Source: Nitrososphaerota archaeon (GTDB lineage: Archaea > Thermoproteota > Nitrososphaeria > Conexivisphaerales > DTJL01). From it: a DNA stretch of 64,000 nt. The DNA is taken from positions 62,001 through 126,000 of the forward strand of contig JAJPJS010000018.1 of assembly GCA_021324115.1 (NCBI GenBank), written 5' to 3'. The stretch's first letter is position 1, and every line of letters starts with the position of its first letter. The notes beneath the pieces are model-generated. The model made no database searches and was not told where the DNA came from. It was given only the letters and a program-made list of their open reading frames with translations. The translations under genes were made by a program, and so were the position numbers. This document shows positions 34,604-43,809 of this stretch, one piece after another.

Positions 34604-35602
34604 ATGTCGTCCGAAAAGACCGAAACTCGATTTCCTGTTACCTCAGAAGAGGTTTCACGACTTCCCCTCAGAGAAAGAATCGGTGTCAGTATAAACGCAA
34701 AGGATGCTGTGGAGGGATTGAAGAGGGTGACTGAGGCTGAAGATGCTGGAGTTAAACAGGTTTGGATGACCTCGATGGCGGTGGGCGCCACCGACACCCT
34801 CTCCTTCTGCGCTCTGGCTGCAAGGCAGACAAAAGAGATAAGGCTGGGTACTTCCATCATGCAGATTTATTCACGCCATCCTGTCACCGCGGCGCAGCAG
34901 GCTCTGCTCGCTCAGGATGCTGCACCAGGACGCCTCAGACTCGGAATAGGAACCAGTCACCAGCATATCAATGAGGGGCAGTATGGTGTCTCTATGAAGA
35001 GGCCTCTTGCGTATCTGACGGAATACGTTGCGGTTCTTCGCAGCATACTTTGGCAAGGACACGTTGAATTTGAAGGCCGCTTCTTCAAAACAAAGTATTC
35101 AGCTCCTAGGGTGGCTCATGTTCCGATACTCGTGGCGGCGCTGGGAACCAGGTCATACGGGATTGCGGGACAAATATCCGATGGGGTGATTTCCTGGATG
35201 TGCCCACCATCGTATCTCTTCAGAAAGGCGATTCCAGCGCTAAAGGAGGGCGCGCGCGTCAGAAATAGGCCCGTACCGCCGGTGGTCGCACAGATTTCAG
35301 TCGCGTTCAGTGAAGATAAGGAAGCTGTATACAAAGCAGCAAATGCTGCCATAGGAAGATATCCAAAGCTTCCTTTCTACTCGCACATGATGGATGAAGC
35401 TGGTCTACCGGCTGGTGACGAAGTGACAAGGTTCAGGGCTGTGGTCGATTCCATGGTCATCTCAGGGAACGAGAATACTGTGAAGGAAGGGCTTCTGAAT
35501 TTAATTCGGCAAGGCCTTGATGAACTGCTCGTGATGCTTGTGCCGGTTTCAGACGAAGAGAATGAAAGAAAAAGACTTTACGAACTGGTGGGCTCGTTAT
35601 AA
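34604..35602 (+). CDS. LLM-class (F420-dependent-type) oxidoreductase
   Basis: A luciferase-like monooxygenase-fold protein. It has VTEAEDAGVKQVWMT at the first barrel strands, IRLGTSIMQIYSRHPVTAAQQA, RLRLGIGTSH and VPILVAALGTRSYGIAGQISDGVISW near the cofactor phosphate site. Many archaeal members use coenzyme F420, but the sequence alone does not settle F420 versus FMN. ATG 34604 is preferred over TTG 34556 because TTTATATT lies about 28 bp upstream and inside the longer frame. It is a single gene. Confidence 0.86.
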   Translation: MSSEKTETRFPVTSEEVSRLPLRERIGVSINAKDAVEGLKRVTEAEDAGVKQVWMTSMAVGATDTLSFCALAARQTKEIRLGTSIMQIYSRHPVTAAQQALLAQDAAPGRLRLGIGTSHQHINEGQYGVSMKRPLAYLTEYVAVLRSILWQGHVEFEGRFFKTKYSAPRVAHVPILVAALGTRSYGIAGQISDGVISWMCPPSYLFRKAIPALKEGARVRNRPVPPVVAQISVAFSEDKEAVYKAANAAIGRYPKLPFYSHMMDEAGLPAGDEVTRFRAVVDSMVISGNENTVKEGLLNLIRQGLDELLVMLVPVSDEENERKRLYELVGSL

Positions 35603-35626
35603 CAATCTGCCATATGGAGTCAGCTA

Positions 35627-36589
35627 TTATCTTCCTCTCGTAATATCTTCAACTGAAGAGTCTGTCCTGCCTTTTGGATTATGCCTGGCCAGAAAAGGTC
35701 GTAAGTAGAACGCGCCCAGGATTACAATTGCGAGTGCTAGAAACGCATAACCTAGGTACGTCAGATCACGTCCCATCTGAGCGAAGGGGTGGTAAGCTAT
35801 TTCCTCGTCGATCGTAGCTAAAGAGAGAGTCACTGGAGATTGAGACGGGTTTATCCAGACGAAGCCGATTGCAAAGTCGTTCGGCGGGATGGAAAACGTC
35901 AGGTCGGCGAAACCTCCCGGATTGTCCGAAGAAGCAAGGAATAGGGCACTGCTATGGTTTTGCATGACAGTTGTCCAATTCATGCCCTTCGGAACCCCGA
36001 TGACAGCAAAAACAAGCTGATAGGGTGGATTTGGGGTGGACCATTGAGCTATGATTCTGTAAACGGGTGGCGAACTCTCCGTGACGCCACCGGCAATAAA
36101 GACGCCTCCAGCAGGTATGATTCTACTGCTATTGGCGAGATTAGAGCCGGCAAATGAACTTGTGACCCCCTGTTGCCACGCCGTCTGACTGGCTAAGTAC
36201 ATCCCAGCTACGACGATGATAGAACCCACAAGGAGCAGCGCGATGACGATTGCAGCACCAGCCACATTTTTGACCCTTGAAACATTCGGGGTGATGGGAT
36301 TGGACCCGAATTCAGGCATTCTGGAAATGCGAAGGAACCTAATGGCTTCTCTGCCATCATCAGTAAGTGAATAATTACCATCTTCTGTGATCGATACCAA
36401 TCCCTGAAGTTTGCTCAGGTGGAACTGCAAATGGCCATTGCTTTGGATGCCTGTTGCCTTCTTCAGGTCGGAGAACCTCTTGCTGCCACTCTCTAGAGAT
36501 TCGAGTATCCGTACCCTGATCGGGTGGCTAAGAGCATCGAACAGTTCTGACTTCGAAGAGTCGCTGTCGTCAAATGGAGGTGCACTCAT
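35627..36589 (-). CDS. ArsR-like HTH protein with a membrane-anchored C-terminal domain
   Basis: Residues 12-90 form an ArsR-type winged helix (LFDALSHPIRVRILESLESG, then FSDLKKATG, HLQFHLSKL and a wing). A membrane helix follows at about 108-130, then an extracytoplasmic beta-rich domain of about 150 residues with several NxS/T sites, and a second helix near 282-300. One-component membrane-bound regulators of this layout are common in archaea and are thought to sense external signals directly. Target genes unknown. Start ATG at 36589. Confidence 0.8.
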   Translation of the reverse strand: MSAPPFDDSDSSKSELFDALSHPIRVRILESLESGSKRFSDLKKATGIQSNGHLQFHLSKLQGLVSITEDGNYSLTDDGREAIRFLRISRMPEFGSNPITPNVSRVKNVAGAAIVIALLLVGSIIVVAGMYLASQTAWQQGVTSSFAGSNLANSSRIIPAGGVFIAGGVTESSPPVYRIIAQWSTPNPPYQLVFAVIGVPKGMNWTTVMQNHSSALFLASSDNPGGFADLTFSIPPNDFAIGFVWINPSQSPVTLSLATIDEEIAYHPFAQMGRDLTYLGYAFLALAIVILGAFYLRPFLARHNPKGRTDSSVEDITRGR

Positions 36590-36988
36590 AAATTATGCTT
36601 CTTGACCCTGGTAATTAATGCTATACTACTGGACTTTGGAATAATCGGAAATCTCTCTTCAGTGCTACTTTGATAGACCTCACCTGTGCTTCGTATTCTC
36701 AATTCATTAGGAATGGAGTATAATAAATGGTGGCGACATCAAGATTCGGGTACGGACAGACAACGACAAAAATCGCCCAGAAGCAACAAGATAAGAATAT
36801 CTTGATCAGAAGCCGTCCCGCCTGATATCAGCGGGAAGCCAGCAACTCACCTACAACCTTGATTAACGTGGCAGGAACCATTTGTTCTTTAACCCGGCTC
36901 CAGGTCGTAGTCTTCATCCCCGCCCCGTGGAGTCCAGGGTGAGTCCGTTCGCCCGTCGTGGCGACCAAGAGCCTCTGGGCAGCGAAAT
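36590..36988. other. GC-rich intergenic region, possible structured RNA
   Basis: No gene is seen in 399 bp. The left 190 bp are AT-rich. From about 36795 the sequence becomes GC-rich and structured, beginning with a hairpin of arms CCCGC and GCGGG (about 36813-36832), preceded by an inverted repeat AAGATA-AGAATATCTT. This change of composition without a frame is typical of RNA genes, but it matches no RNA class I know (not SRP, RNase P, 5S or tRNA). Confidence 0.35.
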
Positions 36989-37381
36989 CTAGCCCTTTAC
37001 TCTCATTATCTTTACTTTGTCCAGAACGTTCCAGTACTCGACTTCTGTTCCCGGCTGAAGCTTGGGCTTCAACTCTTCTTCGACAGAGGATGTTTCGAAT
37101 GTTTGAAAAGTTTCCATATCCATTATCTGGTAGGTCCCCTGACCCACCGATATCACCTGACCGGACCTTTTGTCTATGGTGGGGATCTCGATCTTCGATT
37201 CGGCCGGTCCAACCATGCTTCTCTTCGAGCCGGTGAACACACCGATCGCGAAGAGCCTGATCTTTGCGCTACCATGTTTCCCGGGTTTACTTCTGTCCAC
37301 CTGGACTACACGGCATGGCTCCCCTTCGAGCAGGATATACGAACCTTCCTTTACGCTACCTAGGTCAGCTGGGTGACTCAT
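36989..37381 (-). CDS. eif5a: Translation initiation factor aIF5A
   Basis: aIF5A binds the ribosome and relieves stalling at polyproline and other stretches. The hypusination loop SKPGKHGSAK is intact, with the modified Lys35 between PG and HG counted from ATG 37381. The N-terminal SH3-like and C-terminal OB domains are complete in 130 residues. The upstream frame to 37405 adds eight residues not found in the family. It implies deoxyhypusine synthase elsewhere in the genome. Confidence 0.95.
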   Translation of the reverse strand: MSHPADLGSVKEGSYILLEGEPCRVVQVDRSKPGKHGSAKIRLFAIGVFTGSKRSMVGPAESKIEIPTIDKRSGQVISVGQGTYQIMDMETFQTFETSSVEEELKPKLQPGTEVEYWNVLDKVKIMRVKG

Positions 37382-37442
37382 TTCTAGACGACCACTACGT
37401 TCCATGAATCGTTGATATAAGGTTTCGACCTTTGGTGTGTAT

Positions 37443-37844
37443 TCATTTCTTTATCTGGTCTATCATCATGTAGGTGCCCAGCGCGACTGCAATTTCCCGG
37501 CCATCCTGGTCCACCACGGTGCAGGTTGCGAAAAGAAGATGTTCACCCTTCTTCAGAACCCTTGCTCTTGCTTCGATCCTTCCCCTGAAGGCAGGCCTCA
37601 TGAAACTCACCTTTAGTTCCACAGTAACAAGCGGATGCTTCGCGTTTGCGAAGGAAGCGTTTCCCATCGCGGTGTCCGAGAGTGTTGTGATCACGCCTCC
37701 GTGCACCACGCCAAGCATGTTCAGATGATGGTCCTTGACCTCCAGACTGATGGTGGTGGTATCACCTTCGAATACAGGCTGGCCCAAACCCAGGTAGGAC
37801 CCGAAATGTATTTGCGACAATCCGACCGCATCCGGTTGAGCCAA
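37443..37844 (-). CDS. PaaI-type hotdog thioesterase
   Basis: The 133-residue hotdog protein has NMLGVVHGGVITTLSDTAMG with the conserved HGG and catalytic Asp in the long helix, and KVSFMRPAF in the following strand, as in PaaI and YbgC-like acyl-CoA thioesterases. It hydrolyses acyl-CoA, preventing CoA depletion. It is divergent from the acyl-CoA dehydrogenase (58-bp gap), beginning the fatty-acid oxidation region. The start codon is probably TTG at 37844. Confidence 0.9.
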   Translation of the reverse strand: MAQPDAVGLSQIHFGSYLGLGQPVFEGDTTTISLEVKDHHLNMLGVVHGGVITTLSDTAMGNASFANAKHPLVTVELKVSFMRPAFRGRIEARARVLKKGEHLLFATCTVVDQDGREIAVALGTYMMIDQIKK

Positions 37845-37902
37845 GTAATAGATAACGTATTTCTCGCAAGAGATTAAAGCGGCTTCGACGGATGGTCAAG
37901 CT

Positions 37903-39114
37903 ATGGTATTCCCATTTAAGGGGTTATCAGACTATGAAATCAAATTCAAGCCAGAACATGAAATGTTCAGACAGATGGTCAAAGAATTTGCGGAGAAGGA
38001 AATAGCTCCAAGGGTCACCGAGATAGAGGAACACAACGAGGTTCCTCAGGACCTGGTGAACAAGATGCTGGCACAGGGGTTCCAGGGTGTGTCGATACCT
38101 CAGGAATATGGAGGCCAGGGCGGGGACCAGGTGATGCTTGCGATATTCTCAGAGGAGGTCGCCAAGGTTTCCCCGGCGATCGTCACTTTGATGGGGGCCA
38201 ATGGATTGTTCGTTTTCCCCGTGCTGCTCTTTGGTTCAGAGGAACAGAAGAAGAAATATCTGCCGCCAATAGCCAGGGGGGAGAAGAGAAGCGCTCATGC
38301 AACGAGCGAGGCTGTAGCCGGAAGCGATGTTGCCGGAATACAGACCAGAGCCGAAAAGGTGGGGGATGGCTGGAAGATAAATGGTAGGAAGGCATTCATC
38401 AGCGGTGGTGACGTCGCAGATTATTTCGTTGTGCTGGCGAGGACCAGCCCTATAACGAACAGAAAGGAAAGGTGGAAGGGGCTCACATTCTTCATCGTAG
38501 AAAAGGAAACAGAGGGTTTTCATGTAGCACGGCATATGGAGAAGATGGGACTCAAGGGTAGCCATATCGTTGAGCTCCAGCTGGATAATGTCGTCGTGCC
38601 GGATTCCAACAGGCTGGGGCCCGAGGGAGAAGGCTTCAAGATTGCAATGGAGACTTTTGACCATGGAAGAATAGGTGTTGCGGCTCAGGCGCTCGGCATG
38701 GCGCAGATTCTCTTCGAAAAATCACTGAACTATTCGATGCAGAGAACCACGTTTGACAGACCTTTGATTTCGCATCAGATGATAGATACCTATCTGGCCG
38801 ATATGGTCATGAAGCTGGTCAGCGCCAGGCAGCTGGTGTACTGGTCGGCAACTTTGGCGGACCAGGGAAGGGAGGAGTACAAGTTCGCAGCCTCTCTGGC
38901 CAAAGCGTATGCAACCGAGGCCGCGGAATGGGCTGCCGAGAAGGCAATAAGCATATACGGAGGAGCCGGGGTGATCATAGAAACCCAGATCGAAAGATTC
39001 CTCAGGGATGTCGAGATCACGAAGGTGTACGAAGGAGCCAACGAAATCCAGCGTCTTGTCATTATAAGGCAGCTGCTGAAGCTGTCGCTTGGCGTAGACG
39101 TGATGTCCATGTGA
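37903..39114 (+). CDS. Acyl-CoA dehydrogenase
   Basis: An FAD enzyme making the first alpha-beta double bond in beta-oxidation. The 403-residue sequence contains AHATSEAVAGSDVAGIQTRAEK (the FAD/substrate loop), a core with GFKIAMETFDHGRIGVAAQALG, and the C-terminal VYEGANEIQRLVI, where the Glu of EGANE is in the position of the catalytic base of many members. It is the first gene of the set ACAD-etfB-etfA, with 25 bp to etfB, so its electrons pass straight to the neighbouring ETF. Confidence 0.94.
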   Translation: MVFPFKGLSDYEIKFKPEHEMFRQMVKEFAEKEIAPRVTEIEEHNEVPQDLVNKMLAQGFQGVSIPQEYGGQGGDQVMLAIFSEEVAKVSPAIVTLMGANGLFVFPVLLFGSEEQKKKYLPPIARGEKRSAHATSEAVAGSDVAGIQTRAEKVGDGWKINGRKAFISGGDVADYFVVLARTSPITNRKERWKGLTFFIVEKETEGFHVARHMEKMGLKGSHIVELQLDNVVVPDSNRLGPEGEGFKIAMETFDHGRIGVAAQALGMAQILFEKSLNYSMQRTTFDRPLISHQMIDTYLADMVMKLVSARQLVYWSATLADQGREEYKFAASLAKAYATEAAEWAAEKAISIYGGAGVIIETQIERFLRDVEITKVYEGANEIQRLVIIRQLLKLSLGVDVMSM

Positions 39115-39139
39115 CTCTGAAAGGTATCGGTGCATGCAA

Positions 39140-39910
39140 ATGCCCCTCAGCATAGTGGTGCTCGTAAAACACGTCTACGATGAAGGACAGCTTAAGGTCG
39201 ATGCAGCCACCGGCTTGGTCTCGCTGCAGGGAGTTCCTGGCAAGGTCAGCACCTTCGACAGGAATGCACTTGAGGCCGCCCTCAGGCTGAAACAGAAATT
39301 CGGGGGGACTGTGACCACACTTACTCTTGGATCAGAAGAGGCGAACAAGAGCATACGCGAAGCGCTGGCCATGGGTGTGGACAATGCGTTTCTGGTCAGG
39401 ACGGATGATCTTCTGAAACTGGATTCAAGGCAGGTGGTGGAGGGACTTGCAGGAGGACTATCGAAGATGCCAAAGTGGGACATCGTGATGTGCGCCGAAG
39501 GCTCCACCGATGTGTACAGCTCGGTGATCCCGGCCATGCTGGCAGAGAAACTCGACGTGCCCTACCTTTCCTACCTCAGGAGCATAGAACTTGAAGGTCA
39601 GACGCTGAAAGGAGACAGATCCCTCGAAAAGCGCGTGGTCACGGTAGAATGCGAACTTCCTGCGGTTGTTTCTGTGGTGAGTGAAATATACGAGCCTCGC
39701 ATACCGACACTTCTTCAGATAATGGCCGCCATGAAGAAGCAGATAACAACCTTCGACTTCAGAGACATGAATGTTGAGGGCGAAGCAAGGTACAGCCTGG
39801 AGGGTATGTTTGCGAAGGCAGTGGACAGGAAGAAGGTGATGTTCGAAGGGAGTCCGTCTGAAGTCGCATCCAAACTTGTTGATTCGATGGCAAAGGAGGG
39901 ACTGATATGA
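39140..39910 (+). CDS. etfB: Electron transfer flavoprotein beta subunit
   Basis: EtfB pairs with EtfA to collect electrons from acyl-CoA dehydrogenase. It starts LSIVVLVKHVYDEGQLKVD and has NRNALEAALRLK-type residues, a nucleotide site near CAEGSTDVYSSVIPAMLAEKLD and the recognition loop LSYLRSIE. The length of 256 residues is normal. The ATG at 39140 is preferred over 39134. It overlaps etfA by 4 bases. The AMP-binding loop in the middle appears intact. Bifurcating types cannot be excluded without structure modelling. Confidence 0.93.
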   Translation: MPLSIVVLVKHVYDEGQLKVDAATGLVSLQGVPGKVSTFDRNALEAALRLKQKFGGTVTTLTLGSEEANKSIREALAMGVDNAFLVRTDDLLKLDSRQVVEGLAGGLSKMPKWDIVMCAEGSTDVYSSVIPAMLAEKLDVPYLSYLRSIELEGQTLKGDRSLEKRVVTVECELPAVVSVVSEIYEPRIPTLLQIMAAMKKQITTFDFRDMNVEGEARYSLEGMFAKAVDRKKVMFEGSPSEVASKLVDSMAKEGLI

Positions 39911-40863
39911 GTACAGACGTCCTCGTTTACTCCGAGGACCCTGAAATAGCTTCAGAAATACTCACCCCTGCACTCGAGTTCGCCCACTCCGGAGGCGGAA
40001 GGGTGGTGCTAATGAGCCTGGGTGGACACACAGACGGAGCTCCGAGTTTCGCGCCTGGAGCTGATGCTGTCCTGAAGGTTTCGCTACCCGGGGTTACAGG
40101 TGAGCCTACGCCGGAAGTGACGGCCAGGATCCTCGCCGACGTCTGCAGGCAGCGGGGGATCAGATTCGTGTTCACCGGGTCAACGAGAGATGGAAAGGAA
40201 GTTGCCGGGAGACTGGCCTTTTTGCTGGAAGCAGCCGTAGCCACCGATTGTATAAGTGTAAAGGCTGTAGACGGCAAAGTATCGATCGAAAGGATGGTCT
40301 TCGGAGGAAGGGCCGTGTCAAAAGGAGTTCTCAAGGCCACGTCCTGTGTGGTGGCGATCAAGCCCCGGTCTTACGCTCCACCACCGTCATCCGGACCATC
40401 CCCCACCGTGGAAGAAGTGGTGGTTCAGCCACTCACACAGAAGGTAAGGGTCGTCAGGGAAGGGGAGGTTGCTCGAGGTTCGGTGGACCTTACAAAGGCT
40501 GAGAAGATTGTCGCCGTGGGCAGGGGTTTGAAGAAGAAGGAGGACCTTGACCTGGTAAGGCAGCTGGCCGATGTCCTGGGAGCTTCGATAGGATGCTCAA
40601 GACCATTATCTTCAGACCTTGGCTGGCTTCCGGAGGATGCGCACATCGGTCTGACCGGCGTACAGGTGAAACCGAAGCTGTACCTCGCGGTAGGCATTTC
40701 GGGCCAGCTCCAGCACGTAGCCGGTATAAAGGAGTCGAAGTGCATCGTCGCAATAAACTCCGATAAGAGCGCCCCAATCTTTCAGAACTGCGACTACGGC
40801 GCGGTGGGCGACCTCTACCAGGTGGTACCTGAACTCATCAAACAGGTCAAATCGAGGAAGTGA
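39907..40863 (+). CDS. etfA: Electron transfer flavoprotein alpha subunit
   Basis: The 318-residue protein has an N-terminal nucleotide-binding-like domain and the C-terminal FAD domain with AVGISGQLQHVAGIKESKCIVAINSDKSAPIFQ and CDYGAVGDLYQVVPEL, an almost textbook EtfA ending. GRGLKKKEDLDLV begins the FAD domain. It passes electrons on to a quinone-linked oxidoreductase, for which the membrane Fe-S protein at 46021-47919 is the local candidate. ATGA overlap with etfB ensures equal synthesis. Confidence 0.94.
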   Translation: MSTDVLVYSEDPEIASEILTPALEFAHSGGGRVVLMSLGGHTDGAPSFAPGADAVLKVSLPGVTGEPTPEVTARILADVCRQRGIRFVFTGSTRDGKEVAGRLAFLLEAAVATDCISVKAVDGKVSIERMVFGGRAVSKGVLKATSCVVAIKPRSYAPPPSSGPSPTVEEVVVQPLTQKVRVVREGEVARGSVDLTKAEKIVAVGRGLKKKEDLDLVRQLADVLGASIGCSRPLSSDLGWLPEDAHIGLTGVQVKPKLYLAVGISGQLQHVAGIKESKCIVAINSDKSAPIFQNCDYGAVGDLYQVVPELIKQVKSRK

Positions 40864-40932
40864 AACGAGTCCAGACCTTTTGCCTAAAACAATGAAAAAC
40901 TATAAGGGCATCTCAAAGTATAACTCCAGTGT

Positions 40933-42618
40933 TTGACCACAACTTCTACGCTTGTTGCGGAGGGAAGACCTTGGTTCAAGCACTGGCCCAAGGATGTACC
41001 GATGCATATGGATTACCCGGAGAAAACGCTCTCCGACCTTCTGAAGGAAAGGGCGGCTCAGAATCCTGAAGGTGTTCAGTTCATATTTTACGACAGGGAG
41101 ATAACGTTTGGAGAAACCCAATCAGTGGTGACGAAGCTGGCCTCGTCCCTGCAGAAGGAGGGGATCAAAAAAGGCAGCAGGGTTGCTCTTATACTTCCAA
41201 ACTGTCCTCAGTTCGCATTTGCCTATTATGCGGTTCAGGCGGTGGGCGGGGTAGTTGTTCCAGTCAATCCGCTTTACACGGAGCATGAACTGAAACATAT
41301 CCTCGAAGATTCAGGGGCCGAACTCGCATTCGTCATGGATATGTTTTATTCTACCCTGAAAAAGGCGATGCCAGTTGGTAACCTGAGGAAGGTTGTCTCC
41401 ACGAACATTGCCGACTACATGCCTGGCGCGAAGGCTTTCTTGGGAAGATTGCTGAGAAAGGTTCCTTCTTCGAATGAACCGGACAGGGATGGCATAGTGA
41501 AATTCAAGGACTTCGTCAGGAATGGAACGGAGCCAGAACCGGTAACTGTAGATGTACACAACGACCCGGCGGTGCTCATGTACACAGGAGGCACGACAGG
41601 CACGCCAAAGGCTGCCATACTCACACCATTGAATCTGGTTTCCAACTGCATGATGAACCAGAAGTGGGGCTACCTAACCGAGCAGGACACCATGGTGGGT
41701 GTTCTCCCCTGGTTCCATGTTTATGGAATGAGTGTCGTGCTGAATTCGACACTCACCGCTGGTCTGAAGGTGATAGTGCTCCCAAGGTTTTTAACAAAGG
41801 ACACGTTTGAAGCCGTGAAGAAACACAGGCCCACATCGTTCCCGGGAGTGTTTTCCATGTACATAGCACTGATGGGTTCGCCACTCTTCCCAAGTTACAA
41901 GCAGTATTTCAGCGGAATAAAGAGGTGCATATCGGGAGCCGCACCACTTCCCGCCGAGGTGGCAAAGAATTGGAACAGCAGCACAGGCGCTCTAGTGGTG
42001 GAGGGGTATGGCCTGAGCGAGGCTTCACCCGTGACCCATGCGAATCCAATGGATGACCAGGCGAAGGTGAAACCGGGTTCGATAGGGATACCGTTCCCAG
42101 ATACCGACGCAAAGATAGTTGATTTGGAGACCGGTGAGAAACAGCTTGGTGTGAAGGAGGTGGGCGAGCTGGCCGTGTCCGGGCCGCAGGTGGCCAAGGG
42201 CTACTGGAACAATGAACAGGATACAAAGACCACATTCAGGAACGGATGGCTCTACACGGGTGACATAGCATACATGGATGAAGATGGATACTTCTACATC
42301 GTCGACAGGAAGAAGGATATGATAAACGTCGGTGGACTCAAGGTTTACCCGAGAGAAGTGGAAGAAGTGGCGTACACACATGAAGCTGTGAAGATGGCCG
42401 CGGTGGTGGGAGTGCCGGACCAGTTTCACGGAGAGGAGCCGAAGATGTTCGTGGTGTTGAAGGATGGATACAAGGGAAAGGTTACACCTGACCAGATAAG
42501 GGAGTTCATGAAGGGCAAGCTGGCACCCTACAAGATACCAAGGATCATAGAATTCAGGGATGAACTCCCCACCACCCTTGTTGGTAAGGTGCTCCGCCGT
42601 AAACTGAAGGAGAGCTAG
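40933..42618 (+). CDS. Long-chain acyl-CoA ligase (AMP-forming)
   Basis: It activates fatty acids to acyl-CoA. The 561-residue ANL enzyme has the P-loop YTGGTTGTPKAA, YGLSEASPVTH, GWLYTGDIAYMDEDGYFYIVDRKKDMI (A8 hinge) and GKVLRRKL near the C terminus with the catalytic Lys. The start is TTG at 40933, with a TATA-like CTATAAG about 30 bp upstream, so it probably has its own promoter although it follows etfA by 69 bp. It supplies the substrate for the acyl-CoA dehydrogenase upstream. Confidence 0.93.
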   Translation: MTTTSTLVAEGRPWFKHWPKDVPMHMDYPEKTLSDLLKERAAQNPEGVQFIFYDREITFGETQSVVTKLASSLQKEGIKKGSRVALILPNCPQFAFAYYAVQAVGGVVVPVNPLYTEHELKHILEDSGAELAFVMDMFYSTLKKAMPVGNLRKVVSTNIADYMPGAKAFLGRLLRKVPSSNEPDRDGIVKFKDFVRNGTEPEPVTVDVHNDPAVLMYTGGTTGTPKAAILTPLNLVSNCMMNQKWGYLTEQDTMVGVLPWFHVYGMSVVLNSTLTAGLKVIVLPRFLTKDTFEAVKKHRPTSFPGVFSMYIALMGSPLFPSYKQYFSGIKRCISGAAPLPAEVAKNWNSSTGALVVEGYGLSEASPVTHANPMDDQAKVKPGSIGIPFPDTDAKIVDLETGEKQLGVKEVGELAVSGPQVAKGYWNNEQDTKTTFRNGWLYTGDIAYMDEDGYFYIVDRKKDMINVGGLKVYPREVEEVAYTHEAVKMAAVVGVPDQFHGEEPKMFVVLKDGYKGKVTPDQIREFMKGKLAPYKIPRIIEFRDELPTTLVGKVLRRKLKES

Positions 42619-42627
42619 GCGGTACAT

Positions 42628-43809
42628 TTGCGCTCGGTTGCTGTAGTCGGCGCCGGCCAGTCAAAGTTTGGAAGGAGAAACGATGCCAGGCTGGATGAAC
42701 TGGCATGGGAGTCAGTGAAGCAGGCCATGGATGATGCGGGAATCGTACAGAATGATATTGACTCGTTCGTTGTTTCGACCGTGGGTGGATGGAGTGCAGA
42801 ATTACTGCCCGCCGTCTTTGTAGGCGAATACTGCGGACTGGAACCCAAGCCGACGATGAGGGTGGAGGCGGCGTGTGCTTCAGGAAGCGCAGCGATATAC
42901 CAGGCATACTCAAGCATAGCGAGCGGACTCGCGGACGTGGTGGCGGTGGTGGGGGTCGAAAAGATGACAGAATCCCCAACGTCCGTTGCGGTCGAGCTCA
43001 TAGGCAGGGCCGGAAACTACTTCTGGGAGTTCGAGAACTTCGGGATGACGTTTCCTGGTTATTATGCGCTTTATGCAACCGCCTACCTTTCAAAGTATGG
43101 TGCCACGGAGAAGGACCTGGCGGAGATCGCGATCAAAAATCATTATTATGGCAGCATGAATCCGAAGGCACAGTTCCAGAAGAAGGTAAACCTGGATGAG
43201 GTGATGTCTTCGAAGTACGTGGCATGGCCACTCAAGCTGCTTGATTGCTCCCCAATCACGGACGGGTCAGCGGCGGTGATTCTTGCGAGTGAAAAGATGG
43301 CCAGAAAACTCACGAAGGACCCGATCTGGATAAGGGGAATCGGCGCAGCATCCGGCACGGCAAACATGAGTCTGAGGGAAGATTTTGTCGGGCTCAAGGC
43401 CGCAAGGCTTGCCGCCAAAAGCGCGTATCAGAGGGCAGGTTTCGATGGAGACCCCAAGAAGTTGGACCTGGCGGAGGTGCATGACTGCTTCACCATCGCG
43501 GAACTTCTCGCATACGAGGACCTGGGTTTTTCCAGAAAGGGCGGTGGGTTCAAGATGGCCAGAGAAGGCCAGACGTACAAGGGGGGAGTGCTCCCGGTGA
43601 ACCTCAGCGGGGGGCTAAAGGCAAAGGGACATCCCATCGGCGCCACCGGGGTGAGCATGGTTGGAGAGGTTACCCGGCAGCTGAAATCCCAGATAAAAGG
43701 GGACAGGCAGGCAGACATAAGAAATGGCTGGGGGCTTGTTCACAATATCGGCGGTACGGGACATTATGCATATGTTACCCTGCTGTCACAGGATAAGGGC
43801 GGCCAATGA
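42628..43809 (+). CDS. Thiolase (SCP2/acetyl-CoA acetyltransferase type)
   Basis: The 393-residue condensing-fold enzyme has nucleophile Cys in VEAACASGSAA (near residue 90), LAEVHDCFTIAE, and GHPIGATGVSM with the active-site His. At the C terminus the usual Cys region reads HNIGGTGHYAYV, where typical degradative thiolases have a Cys (CxGGG). Archaeal SCP2-type thiolases share this variation. It is followed with a 4-base overlap by a DUF35 protein, its usual partner. In this cluster it would perform the last step of beta-oxidation. Confidence 0.9.
   Translation: MRSVAVVGAGQSKFGRRNDARLDELAWESVKQAMDDAGIVQNDIDSFVVSTVGGWSAELLPAVFVGEYCGLEPKPTMRVEAACASGSAAIYQAYSSIASGLADVVAVVGVEKMTESPTSVAVELIGRAGNYFWEFENFGMTFPGYYALYATAYLSKYGATEKDLAEIAIKNHYYGSMNPKAQFQKKVNLDEVMSSKYVAWPLKLLDCSPITDGSAAVILASEKMARKLTKDPIWIRGIGAASGTANMSLREDFVGLKAARLAAKSAYQRAGFDGDPKKLDLAEVHDCFTIAELLAYEDLGFSRKGGGFKMAREGQTYKGGVLPVNLSGGLKAKGHPIGATGVSMVGEVTRQLKSQIKGDRQADIRNGWGLVHNIGGTGHYAYVTLLSQDKGGQ

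Noticed and set aside
42554-43001. Minus-strand frames opposite the thiolase start
   Set aside because: Low-complexity Pro/Ser/Arg-rich translations typical of antisense reading of a GC-rich gene.
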